Source: Zoogloea sp041914405 (lineage in GTDB: Bacteria; Pseudomonadota; Gammaproteobacteria; Burkholderiales; Rhodocyclaceae). From it: a stretch of 64,000 bases of DNA. The stretch is from positions 1 to 64,000 of the forward strand of contig NZ_JAYSDK010000006.1 of NCBI RefSeq assembly GCF_041914405.1, given 5' to 3'. Position 1 is the first letter of the stretch; each line of letters starts with the position of its first letter. A program made the translations under genes and the position numbers. Below, in pieces: positions 56,462 to 64,000 of the stretch. The notes below the pieces were generated by a model. The model was not told the DNA's origin, did no database searches, and worked only from the letters and a program-made list of their open reading frames with translations.

Positions 56462-58216
56462 TCAGGCGACGAATTGCAGCTTGGCAAGGTGGGCGTAGAG
56501 GCCTTCCTGGGCGATGAGTTCGGCGTGGCTGCCTTGCTGCACGATGCGGCCGTCCTCCATCACGACGATGCGGTCGGCTTTCTGTACGGTGGCGAGGCGG
56601 TGGGCGATGACGAGGGTCGTGCGCTGGCGCATCAGGCCGTCCAGCGCCGACTGGACCATGCGTTCGCTCTCCGCGTCCAGCGCCGAGGTGGCTTCATCGA
56701 GGAGCAGGATGGGCCGATCGGCCAGGATCGCGCGGGCGATGGCAATACGCTGGCGCTGTCCGCCGGACAGGCGCACGCCGCGCTCGCCGAGATAGGTGTC
56801 GTAGCCCTCGGGCAATTCGGCGATGAAGTCGTGGGCAAAGGCTGCCACGCAGGCGGCTTTCACGTCGTCGAGGCCGGCGCTGAGGCGGGCGTAGCGCACG
56901 TTGTCGGCCACGCTGGCGGCGAAGATCACGGCTTCCTGGGAAACCAGCGCGATGCGCTGGCGCAGGGCCAGCGGGTCGGCGGCCGTCAGGTCGATGCCGT
57001 CGATGCTGACGCGGCCGCGCTCCGGGTCGTAGAAGCGAAGCAGGAGCTGGAAGACAGTGCTCTTGCCGGAGCCGGATGGGCCCACCAGCGCGACGGTCTC
57101 GCCGGGCCGCACCTGCAGGTCGAAGTCGTCGAGGGCCGGTGTGTCCGGCCGGGTCGGGTAGTGGAAGCGCACGCCATCCAGCGCGATGCGTCCTTCGGCT
57201 GGGCTGGGCAGCGTCAGCGGCGCCTTGGGCGCCTGGATGGCCGGCGTGGAGGAGAGGATCTCCATCAGCCTCTCGGTAGCGCCGGCGGCCCGCTGCAGGT
57301 CGCCCCACACTTCGGACAGTGCGCCGACACTGCCGGCGACGATGGCAGCGTAGAACACGAAGGCGGACAACTCGCCAGCGCTGAGGCGGCCGGCCAGTAC
57401 GTCATGCCCGCCGATCCACAGGATGAAGGCGATCGCGCCGAACACCAGCACCAACACGGCTGCCACCAGACGGGCGCGGTTGGCGATGCGCTGGCGCGCG
57501 GTGCCGAAGCTGGCCTCCACCAGCTGTCCGAAATCGCGCCGGTCGGCGTCCTCGTGGCTGTAAGCCTGGACGATTCGGATCTCGTGGATGGTCTCGTCGA
57601 TGCGGTTGCCGAGCTCGGCGACGCGGTCCTGGCTTTCCCGCGCCAGGCGGCGTACGCGGCGGCCGAACAGGATGATCGGCGTGACCACCAGCGGCACGCC
57701 GGCGAGGGTCAGCAGCGTGAGCTTGAGACTGGTGGTGAACAGCATGACCAGCCCGCCGATCAGCAGCAGCGCGTTGCGCAGCGCGATGGACAGGCTGGAG
57801 CCGACGACGTTCTCGATCTGGGTGGTGTCGGACGTGAGGCGGGAGATCACTTCGCCGGTGCGGCCGGCCTCGAACCACGATGGCGGCAGGCTCAGCAGAT
57901 GGTCGAAGACACGCCGGCGCAGGTCGGCGGTGACCCGCTCGCCCAGCCACGAGACGTTGTAGAAGCGCAGATAGGTGGCGGCGGCGAGTAGCGCGATGAC
58001 ACCGAACATTGCCGCCAGCGCGCGGTCCAGCCAGGCCGGGTCGCCGGCTGAGAAGCCCTTGTCGATGACCGCCCGCAGGCCCTGGCCGATCGCCAGCATG
58101 GCGCCGGCAGCAACCACCAGCGCGATGGCGGCGATGAAGACCCGGCGGCGGTAGGGAGCGAGGAGTTGCAGCAGGGCTCGGGCGGGATGGAGCAGCATGG
58201 GCTTGGGAGCGGGCAT
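56462..58216 (-). CDS. MsbA-like ABC exporter
   Basis: The 584-residue half-transporter functions as a homodimer. A six-helix type-1 membrane domain (about 20-310) is followed by an ATPase with Walker A GPSGSGKST, signature LSGGQRQR, Walker B ILLLDEATSALD and H-loop IAHRLATV. Similar proteins in Betaproteobacteria are annotated as MsbA-type lipid or drug exporters. The essential MsbA cannot be told from a paralogue here, since no lpxK or waaA gene is adjacent. Start ATG 58216 (Met7 at 58198 possible). Confidence 0.85.
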   Translation of the reverse strand: MPAPKPMLLHPARALLQLLAPYRRRVFIAAIALVVAAGAMLAIGQGLRAVIDKGFSAGDPAWLDRALAAMFGVIALLAAATYLRFYNVSWLGERVTADLRRRVFDHLLSLPPSWFEAGRTGEVISRLTSDTTQIENVVGSSLSIALRNALLLIGGLVMLFTTSLKLTLLTLAGVPLVVTPIILFGRRVRRLARESQDRVAELGNRIDETIHEIRIVQAYSHEDADRRDFGQLVEASFGTARQRIANRARLVAAVLVLVFGAIAFILWIGGHDVLAGRLSAGELSAFVFYAAIVAGSVGALSEVWGDLQRAAGATERLMEILSSTPAIQAPKAPLTLPSPAEGRIALDGVRFHYPTRPDTPALDDFDLQVRPGETVALVGPSGSGKSTVFQLLLRFYDPERGRVSIDGIDLTAADPLALRQRIALVSQEAVIFAASVADNVRYARLSAGLDDVKAACVAAFAHDFIAELPEGYDTYLGERGVRLSGGQRQRIAIARAILADRPILLLDEATSALDAESERMVQSALDGLMRQRTTLVIAHRLATVQKADRIVVMEDGRIVQQGSHAELIAQEGLYAHLAKLQFVA

Positions 58217-58278
58217 GGCGAAGAGGGGGCGACAGGATTGTAGGTGGTGGCGTGATTGCCCGGTAAGCTAGGGCACCT

Positions 58279-58293
58279 CATTTACGGTAAATG
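58279..58293. promoter_or_regulatory. Perfect small palindrome before the MAPEG gene
   Basis: CATTTAC-G-GTAAATG lies in the 85-base divergent space between the ABC exporter and MAPEG genes, 8 bases before the MAPEG ATG. It may be an operator that blocks translation or transcription. Confidence 0.35.
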
Positions 58294-58301
58294 TTCCTGC
58301 C

Positions 58302-58703
58302 ATGTTGTCTGCTTCGCCTCTGACCGCCGGTGTCACGCTGTTGATTGTGTTGTTGATGTTCGGGACGGGTTTTGCCGTCGGCAAGGGGCGCCACAAGTAT
58401 GGCGTCCAGGCGCCTGCAGTGACCGGCCACCCGGTCTTCGAGCGACTGTACCGCGTCCAGATGAACACTCTCGAATGGGCCGTGATGACGCTGCCGTGCC
58501 TGTGGATCTGCGCCGTCTATGTAAGCGATGGTATCGCCGCGTCGTTGGGTGGCGTGTGGCTTGTTGGACGCATTTGGTATGCGGTGGGCTATGCGCGGGC
58601 ACCCGAGAAGCGGGCGGGTGGTTTCACGGTGGGTGCGCTGGCCTTCGGTGCGCTGGGCTTGGCCGCAGGCGGTGGAGTGTTGTGGAGCCTGATCGGTGCG
58701 TGA
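58302..58703 (+). CDS. MAPEG-family membrane protein
   Basis: The 133-residue protein has four membrane helices and the MAPEG signature FERLYRVQMNTLEWAVMTLP (about residues 46-65: RxQxNxxEW). MAPEG proteins are small membrane enzymes of glutathione and eicosanoid chemistry in animals. Bacterial ones mostly lack assigned roles, with glutathione transferase or peroxidase activity in some. No clear ribosome site precedes ATG 58302. Its stop overlaps the next gene by 8 bases. Confidence 0.85.
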   Translation: MLSASPLTAGVTLLIVLLMFGTGFAVGKGRHKYGVQAPAVTGHPVFERLYRVQMNTLEWAVMTLPCLWICAVYVSDGIAASLGGVWLVGRIWYAVGYARAPEKRAGGFTVGALAFGALGLAAGGGVLWSLIGA

Positions 58704-59748
58704 GTTGAAGCGCGCGGCGCTGGTTTCCGGGTTTGGGCTGACGCTATCGGCGGCTGTGCTGGCGGCTCCGCCATTGCCTGCCGTCGGTGCAAAGGCGGAT
58801 GCAGTCACGGTGTCGGGCATCTCGTCCGGCGGTTACATGGCGGTGCAGTTCCAGGTGGCCTGGTCGCGGCTCGTCAAAGGCGCTGGCATTCTGGCGGCCG
58901 GACCCTATGACTGCGCTGAGGGTAGCGTCTGGCGTGCCCTGGTCAACTGCATGTCGTCGTCGGCGTGGGCGCCGCCGCCTGCGCCGGCCGAGATTCGTGC
59001 CCGCGTCGATGCGCGCGCCCGCAGCGGACTGATTGATCCGCCAACGGGGCTGGCGGACGACAGGGTGTGGGTTTTTAGCGGCGGAGGAGACAAGACCGTG
59101 GCCCGGCCGGTGGTGGATGCGCTGGTGGCGTTCTATCGCCAGTGGGTACCGGCGTCGGCGCTGCAGGTGGCGAGCCTGCCGAACGCGGGGCACGCGATGA
59201 TCTCCGTCGCCGATGCCCATCCGAATGCCTGTGCGACGTCGGAGCCGCCCTACATCAACCGCTGTGGGGATTTCGACGCACCGGGCGAGCTGCTGCGCAG
59301 CCTGCTGGGGCCGCTGCAGCCGCGCGTCAGGGCAGATGCCACCGCGCTGCAGGCCTTCGATCAGCGTTCCTTCATCGACGGCCTGGCGATTGATGCGGGG
59401 TTGGCCGAGCAGGGTTATGCCTATGTGCCGCGCAGTTGCCGCGCAGGCGGCTGTGCGGTGCATGTGGCTTTCCACGGTTGCCTGCAGGGCGAAGACCAGA
59501 TCGGCCGGCGTTTCGTCGACGGAGCGGGCTACAACGAGTGGGCCGAGGCGAACCGGCTGATCGTGCTGTATCCGCAGGTGGCGGCGCGTAGTGGCCTGGC
59601 CTCGGGCTCCTGGCGCTGGCTCTACAACCCGAAGGGGTGCTGGGACTGGTGGGGCTACGGGTCGCCGGACTACGCCACGCAGAAGGGGCCGCAGATGACC
59701 GCAGTGCGGCGCATGCTCGCCCGCCTGGCGGAGCCGGTGGGGCGGTAA
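58696..59748 (+). CDS. Extracellular-type (type 2 domain) PHB depolymerase
   Basis: The 350-residue protein has a signal peptide (about residues 1-24). The lipase-box serine lies in VSGISSGGYMAVQF (about residues 39-52), and DYCAEG-like and CxxC-containing segments follow. HVAFHGCLQGED (about residues 256-267) forms the oxyanion region after the catalytic part. The order with the serine box near the N-terminus marks the type 2 catalytic domain of short-chain-length PHA depolymerases. There is no linker or substrate-binding domain, so it may act on oligomers in the periplasm. It starts with GTG 58696 inside the MAPEG stop region. Confidence 0.85.
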   Translation: MRELKRAALVSGFGLTLSAAVLAAPPLPAVGAKADAVTVSGISSGGYMAVQFQVAWSRLVKGAGILAAGPYDCAEGSVWRALVNCMSSSAWAPPPAPAEIRARVDARARSGLIDPPTGLADDRVWVFSGGGDKTVARPVVDALVAFYRQWVPASALQVASLPNAGHAMISVADAHPNACATSEPPYINRCGDFDAPGELLRSLLGPLQPRVRADATALQAFDQRSFIDGLAIDAGLAEQGYAYVPRSCRAGGCAVHVAFHGCLQGEDQIGRRFVDGAGYNEWAEANRLIVLYPQVAARSGLASGSWRWLYNPKGCWDWWGYGSPDYATQKGPQMTAVRRMLARLAEPVGR

Positions 59749-59751
59749 ACG

Positions 59752-59779
59752 ACGAAGTCCGGCCGGAGCCGGACTTCGT
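59752..59779. terminator. Bidirectional terminator hairpin
   Basis: ACGAAGTCCGGC (59752-59763) pairs with GCCGGACTTCGT (59768-59779) around CGGA, between the convergent depolymerase and fpr genes. Confidence 0.7.
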
Positions 59780-59800
59780 TGGGGCTGGAGGCGCTTTGTC

Positions 59801-60577
59801 TTATTTTTCGACGAAAGCGCGTTCGATCACGTAGTCACCGGGGGCGCCGATGTGCTCGGAGATCTTGAAGCCGAGGCCGTCGAGCATCTTGCAGCAGTCG
59901 TCGAGCATGGCCGGGCTGCCGCAGATCATGGCGCGGTCGTGGGCCGGGTCGATGACCGGCAGGCCGGTGTCTTCAAAGAGCTTGCCGGTGGTGATCACTT
60001 CGGTCACGCGGCCCTGGTTGCGGAACTCTTCGCGGGTCACGGTGGGGTAGTACACCAGCTTGTTGCGCACTTCCTCACCGAAGAATTCGTTCTGCGGCAG
60101 TTCCTGCTCGATGAACTCGCTGTAGGCCAGCTCGGACACGTAGCGCACGCCGTGCAGCAGGATGACCTTTTCGAAGCGCTCGTAGGTTTCCGGATCCTGG
60201 ATCACGCTCATGAACGGGGCGAGGCCAGTGCCGGTGGAGAACAGGTAGAGGTTGCGGCCGGGCAGCAGGTCGGACAGCACCAGGGTGCCGGTGGGCTTCT
60301 TGCTGATCACGATAGGATCGCCCGGCTGAAGGTGCTGCAGGCGGGAGGTCAGCGGGCCGTTGGGGACCTTGATGCTGAAGAACTCCAGGTGCTCCTCGTA
60401 GTTGGGGCTGGCGATGCTGTAGGCGCGGGTGAGCGGGCGACCTTCCACTTCCAGGCCGATCATCACGAACTGGCCGTTGTCGAAGCGCAGGCCGGCGTCA
60501 CGGGTAACCTTGAAGCTGAACAGGGATTCGTTCCAGTGATGAACGGACAGGACGGTTTGGGTGCTCAGTTTGCTCAT
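59801..60577 (-). CDS. fpr: Ferredoxin/flavodoxin-NADP+ reductase
   Basis: The 258-residue FAD enzyme transfers electrons between NADPH and ferredoxin or flavodoxin. FAD-binding RPLTRAYSIASPNYEEHLEF contains the RxYS motif (about 52-55). NADP-binding STGTGLAPFMSVI (about 114-126) and ICGSPAMLDD follow, and the C-terminal ERAFVEK is the bacterial subclass I ending. Divergence from a FinR-type LysR gene matches the Pseudomonas arrangement, in which fpr is induced by superoxide. Its role is to supply reductant for iron-sulfur repair under stress. Confidence 0.93.
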   Translation of the reverse strand: MSKLSTQTVLSVHHWNESLFSFKVTRDAGLRFDNGQFVMIGLEVEGRPLTRAYSIASPNYEEHLEFFSIKVPNGPLTSRLQHLQPGDPIVISKKPTGTLVLSDLLPGRNLYLFSTGTGLAPFMSVIQDPETYERFEKVILLHGVRYVSELAYSEFIEQELPQNEFFGEEVRNKLVYYPTVTREEFRNQGRVTEVITTGKLFEDTGLPVIDPAHDRAMICGSPAMLDDCCKMLDGLGFKISEHIGAPGDYVIERAFVEK

Positions 60578-60644
60578 GGCGGCGAAGAAGTGGATTGCGG
60601 TAGTGCAGCAATTTTAACCTGCCTGTAAGATCAGTAAAATGGAT

Positions 60645-60658
60645 TGTATCTATATACA
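60645..60658. promoter_or_regulatory. Candidate FinR operator
   Basis: TGTAT-CTAT-ATACA is a short inverted repeat fitting the LysR T-N11-A pattern. It lies 18 bases before the finR-like ATG and about 70 bases from the fpr start, in their 98-base divergent promoter. Confidence 0.5.
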
Positions 60659-60675
60659 TATTCTGTTTTGCAGAT

Positions 60676-61602
60676 ATGAAATACACCTTACGCCAACTGG
60701 AAATTTTCGTTGCCGTCGCCCGTCAGGAAAGCGTTTCGCGGGCAGCGGATGAGCTGGCTTTGTCCCAGTCCGCAACCAGCACCGCGCTTGGTGAATTCGA
60801 GCGCCAGTTCAGTACCCAACTGTTCGATCGCATTGGCAAGTCCCTGCGCCTCAATGAACTGGGGCAGGTACTGTTGCCCCACGCGGTGCAACTGCTCGAA
60901 CACGCGGCGGAGATCGAATCCCTGCTGGCCCGGCAGACCGATTTCGGGCCCTTGCAGATCGGCGCGACGCTGACCGTCGGCAATTACCTGGCAACGCTGA
61001 TCGCCGCCGATTTCCTGCGCCGCCATCCCAGCGCACAAGTGAAGTTGAAGGTGCACAACTCGACAACCATCGTCGATCAGCTACTCCATTACGAGCTCGA
61101 CCTAGGGCTGATCGAAGGCACTTGCCGGCACGCAGACCTGCTGGTGGAGCCGTGGGTGGAGGACGAATTGGTGGTCTTTTGCGCCCCCTCGCATCCGCTG
61201 GCGAAGGCGGGGCGGATCAGTGTCGACGAGCTGGCCGATCAGGACTGGATTCTGCGCGAAAGTGGTTCGGGCACACGGGAGACCTTCGACCAGGCGCTGC
61301 GTCATTTCAATGGTGAGCTCAAGGTGCGCCTGGAACTGGAACACACCGAGGCGATCAAGCGGGCGGTGGAGAGCGGCGTCGGCATCGGCTGCATTTCACG
61401 GCTGGCGTTGCGCGAGGCCTTCCGGCGCGGCAGCCTGGTGCCGGTGGAAACGCCGGAGCTGGATCTGCGCCGCCAGTTCCAGTTTGTGACCCACAAGCGT
61501 AAATACGTGACCGCTGGCATGCGGGAGTTCATCGCCCTGTGCCGGCAGATGACGGCGGGCGCGGCGCGCAGCGACCTGATCGATCTGCCCTTCATCCCCT
61601 GA
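60676..61602 (+). CDS. finR: LysR regulator, FinR type, divergent from fpr
   Basis: The 308-residue LysR protein has the N-terminal HTH LRQLEIFVAVARQESVSRAA and LSQSATSTALGEFERQF. The C-terminal effector domain begins near residue 92 with LQIGATLTVGNYLATLI. FinR of Pseudomonas activates fpr under superoxide stress and lies divergent from it, as here. The name rests on that synteny and overall likeness. Confidence 0.85.
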   Translation: MKYTLRQLEIFVAVARQESVSRAADELALSQSATSTALGEFERQFSTQLFDRIGKSLRLNELGQVLLPHAVQLLEHAAEIESLLARQTDFGPLQIGATLTVGNYLATLIAADFLRRHPSAQVKLKVHNSTTIVDQLLHYELDLGLIEGTCRHADLLVEPWVEDELVVFCAPSHPLAKAGRISVDELADQDWILRESGSGTRETFDQALRHFNGELKVRLELEHTEAIKRAVESGVGIGCISRLALREAFRRGSLVPVETPELDLRRQFQFVTHKRKYVTAGMREFIALCRQMTAGAARSDLIDLPFIP

Positions 61603-61684
61603 TGACGAGTGCGTTGGAGGCGTGCCAGGTGCCGCGTGGCGAGTAGAATCACGGCTCCGTCACAATTCCGCCCAGATCGATTCC

Positions 61685-63472
61685 ATGCCTTGCTCCGTCC
61701 GGTTCACCATCCAGGCCGCACAGCCGGCCGCCCATCTGTTCGACATCACCCTGCGCATCGAGCGCCCCGACCCGGCGGGGCAGATTCTCAGCCTGCCGGC
61801 TTGGATTCCCGGCAGCTACATGATCCGTGAGTTCGCCAAGAATATTGTGAGCCTGAGCGCCAAGGCCGGCGCTCGCCACCTGGCGGTCGTCAAGCAGGAC
61901 AAGCACACCTGGGTGTTGCCGGCGGGGCTGGATGAGCCGGTGACGGTGAACTACACGGTGTACGCGTGGGACCTGTCTGTGCGCACTGCGCACCTGGACC
62001 AGACCCATGGTTTCTTCAACGGCACCAGCGTCTTCCTGAAGGTGCATGGCTGTGAGGCACAGCCCCATTTCGTGGACATCCGCCCCCCGCGCGGCCTGAA
62101 GGATGCGGGCTGGCGCGTGGCCACCAGCCTGCCGGAAGCGACGGGAGAGGCCGGCGCTGCGGAGCGTTACGGTTTCGGTTTGTATCGGGCAGGGGACTAC
62201 GATGAGCTGATCGATCACCCGGTCGAGATGGGCACGTTTTCGCTGGCCGAGTTCGATGCCTGCGGCGTGCCCCACGCAGTGGCCATTACCGGTCGCCACG
62301 ATTGCGACATGACGCGTCTGGTCGGCGATCTCAAGCCGATCTGCGAGGCGCAGATCCGCCTGTTCGGCGAGCCGGCGCCGATGGATCGCTATGTGTTCCT
62401 GACCATGGCCGTGGGCGACGGCTACGGCGGTCTCGAGCATCGGGCATCGACGGCCTTGCTTTGCAGCCGCAACGATCTCCCGTACGCCGGCATGGACGAG
62501 GCGACCGAGGGCTACCGGCAGTTCCTCGGCCTGTGCAGCCATGAGTACTTCCACACCTGGAACGTCAAGCGCATCAAGCCGGCAGCCTTTGTGCCCTACG
62601 ACCTGACGCAGGAAGGCTATACGCGCCTGCTGTGGGCCTTCGAGGGCTTCACGTCCTACTACGACGACCTTATGCTGGTTCGCAGCGGTCGGATCACCGA
62701 AAAGGATTACCTGGCGCTACTGTCCAAGACCATCACCCAGGTGCATAAGGGCAGCGGCCGCCGCAAGCAGAGCGTGGCGGAATCATCCTTCGAGGCGTGG
62801 ACCAAGTATTACCGCCAGGACGAAAACAGCCCCAACGCCATCGTCAGCTACTACACCAAGGGTTCGCTGGTGGCCTTGTTGCTCGACCTGCGCTTGCGCG
62901 CTGACAGCAAAGGCGCACGCAGCCTGGATGACTTGATGCGCGGGCTGTGGCAACGCCACGGGCTCACCGGCGTCGGCGTGGATGAGGATGGCATTTTTGC
63001 GCTGGCGGCGGAGCTCGGCGGGCCGGCGCTGGGGCGGTGGCTGCGGGATTTGGTCGAGGGTACCGACGAGCTACCGTTGGAGGCCGGGCTCAAGCGCCTC
63101 GGGCTGACTCTGACCTGGGAGGCGCCTAACAGCAACCCGAGCCTCGGTGTGCGCACAACGGCCGAGGGTGATGCGGTCAAGCTGGCCAATGTCTACGACG
63201 GTGGTGCGGCGCGGGCGGCCGGGCTGTCGGCGGGCGACGTGCTGATCGCGCTGGACGGCATCCGCATCACCAGCGCCAACCTGGACAAGCTGCTGGCCCG
63301 CCGGCTGGCTGGCGAGACCGTCCGCGTGCATGCCTTCCGGCGCGACGAGTTGATGGAGTTCGAGGTGGAACTCCAGGCTGCGCCGGTGGATACCGCGAAG
63401 CTGGCCTTCGCCGAACGCAGTTCGGGTCAGGCCAAGGCGTTGCGCGGAGCCTGGCTGGCAACCGTGGCCTGA
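61685..63472 (+). CDS. M61-family metallopeptidase with PDZ domain
   Basis: The 595-residue glycyl aminopeptidase-like protein has an N-terminal beta domain, the gluzincin zinc motif HEYFH (H286, E287, H290) followed by TWNVKRIKP, and a distal Glu in WAFEGFTSYYDD. A C-terminal PDZ domain (about 500-575, with GGAARAAGLSAGDVLIALDG) follows. There is no signal peptide at ATG 61685, so it appears cytosolic. M61 enzymes remove N-terminal Gly or Ala; the physiological role is unclear. Confidence 0.92.
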   Translation: MPCSVRFTIQAAQPAAHLFDITLRIERPDPAGQILSLPAWIPGSYMIREFAKNIVSLSAKAGARHLAVVKQDKHTWVLPAGLDEPVTVNYTVYAWDLSVRTAHLDQTHGFFNGTSVFLKVHGCEAQPHFVDIRPPRGLKDAGWRVATSLPEATGEAGAAERYGFGLYRAGDYDELIDHPVEMGTFSLAEFDACGVPHAVAITGRHDCDMTRLVGDLKPICEAQIRLFGEPAPMDRYVFLTMAVGDGYGGLEHRASTALLCSRNDLPYAGMDEATEGYRQFLGLCSHEYFHTWNVKRIKPAAFVPYDLTQEGYTRLLWAFEGFTSYYDDLMLVRSGRITEKDYLALLSKTITQVHKGSGRRKQSVAESSFEAWTKYYRQDENSPNAIVSYYTKGSLVALLLDLRLRADSKGARSLDDLMRGLWQRHGLTGVGVDEDGIFALAAELGGPALGRWLRDLVEGTDELPLEAGLKRLGLTLTWEAPNSNPSLGVRTTAEGDAVKLANVYDGGAARAAGLSAGDVLIALDGIRITSANLDKLLARRLAGETVRVHAFRRDELMEFEVELQAAPVDTAKLAFAERSSGQAKALRGAWLATVA

Positions 63473-63494
63473 GCCGGCAAGCGTGGTGAGGCGC

Positions 63495-64000
63495 TTAGAG
63501 GCGCCTCGCTACGCGGTACAGGTAGGCGCCGAACAGCGCGGCCGCAGCCACGTTGCTGAGGACCGTGGCCTGCCAGAAGCCCGCCACGCCCTGGGGTGGC
63601 AGCAGGCCGCCGATGCCGTAGAACGCCAGGCCGTAGCCACCGGCGAGGCCGACCCCCCAGAAACACAGGGTGTGCACGAGCATCGGGCCAAAGGTGATCT
63701 TGTAGCCGCGCAGTGCATGGGCGGCCACCGTCTGGATGGCGTCGAAGAGCTGATAAAGCCAGATGTAGAGCAGCAGGGACATGCCGAGCTGCTGAACCTG
63801 CGGGTCGGAAGTGTAGGCGGCGAAGATCGGTTCGCGGGCCAGCCAGATGATCGTTGCAACGGCGGTTGAAAGGCCGGCGCCCAGGATTACGCCGACCTTG
63901 GCCGCGTGACGGGCGCCGCGTCCGTCGCGGGCGCCGACGGCCTGCCCGACCAGCACGAGGGTAGCGATGGCGAGGGCAAGCGGCAGCATGTAGATCAGCG
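63495..64000 (-). CDS. MATE-family efflux transporter (truncated by window end)
   Basis: The last 167 or so residues of a multidrug and toxin extrusion transporter are visible. The end carries membrane segments such as LALAIATLVLVGQAVGA and the MATE-typical QLFDAIQTVAAHALRGYKIT. The reading frame runs off the right edge (LIY before Met at 63989), so the N-terminal half lies outside. It would export cationic drugs by Na+ or H+ antiport. Confidence 0.88.
   Translation of the reverse strand, partial: LIYMLPLALAIATLVLVGQAVGARDGRGARHAAKVGVILGAGLSTAVATIIWLAREPIFAAYTSDPQVQQLGMSLLLYIWLYQLFDAIQTVAAHALRGYKITFGPMLVHTLCFWGVGLAGGYGLAFYGIGGLLPPQGVAGFWQATVLSNVAAAALFGAYLYRVARRL

Noticed and set aside
1..64000. 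tRNA, rRNA, insertion sequence or prophage genes
   Set aside because: I looked for cloverleaf-like blocks, transposase or integrase motifs and terminal inverted repeats with target duplications and found none I could support.

Overview
The window looks like chromosome of a GC-rich betaproteobacterium, most likely Rhodocyclales (Azoarcus/Aromatoleum/Thauera/Dechloromonas-like). This is inferred from the gene mix (gentisate pathway, three-subunit acetone carboxylase, paired cyanophycin synthetases, an Mtr-type cytochrome-porin set), not from a marker gene. I see no rRNA, tRNA, CRISPR array or intact insertion sequence.

Layout. 0-5.4 kb: a minus-strand operon for 3-hydroxybenzoate breakdown via gentisate (3-hydroxybenzoate 6-hydroxylase, gentisate dioxygenase, fumarylpyruvate hydrolase, maleylpyruvate isomerase, uptake transporter), with a perfect FNR/ANR-type site just before the first gene. 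5.4-9.7 kb: phosphatidylserine decarboxylase, a large class III aminotransferase, an Mpo1-like membrane protein and a glycine/cysteine-tailed membrane protein. 9.7-17.7 kb: a cyanophycin locus (DUF1854 protein, zinc-ribbon ABC exporter, a short and a full-length cyanophycin synthetase). 17.7-22.7 kb: glpKD, a PPP-type phosphatase and a TonB-like protein. 22.7-30.6 kb: a sigma-54 activator and acetone carboxylase acxABC. Both carry a sigma-54 promoter with matching upstream sites, so they appear to form one regulon.

30.6-41 kb is more accessory in character: a BamE-like lipoprotein, a degenerate 21-bp tandem array, an HxlR regulator divergent from a hydrolase/oxidoreductase/SDR run, decayed gene fragments, an aldo/keto reductase, a tautomerase, and an MFS-thioesterase-MaoC operon facing a LysR regulator. 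41-45.8 kb: a sulfate-uptake operon (sbp-cysTWA) ending in a cysB-type regulator. 45.8-49.3 kb: a small hydrolase, a putative Na+/H+ antiporter, a small conserved protein and a MOSC protein.

49.3-54.7 kb is the most notable locus: a five-gene operon encoding a membrane-anchored heptaheme cytochrome c, a di-heme-type cytochrome b, a methionine-free monoheme cytochrome c, a DmsE/MtrA-type decaheme cytochrome and an MtrB/PioB-type outer-membrane barrel. It is preceded by an extended perfect FNR/ANR palindrome. It reads as a complete inner-membrane-to-outer-membrane electron conduit with a non-CymA quinol module and no MtrC/OmcA-type surface cytochrome in view. 54.7-64 kb returns to housekeeping and membrane genes: ettA, an MsbA-like exporter, a MAPEG protein, a type 2 PHB depolymerase, fpr with a divergent finR-type regulator, an M61 peptidase and a truncated MATE transporter.

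Across the window, two oppositely oxygen-dependent systems (oxygenase-based aromatic breakdown and the cytochrome conduit) share the same perfect FNR-type motif. This suggests coordinated aerobic/anaerobic switching.
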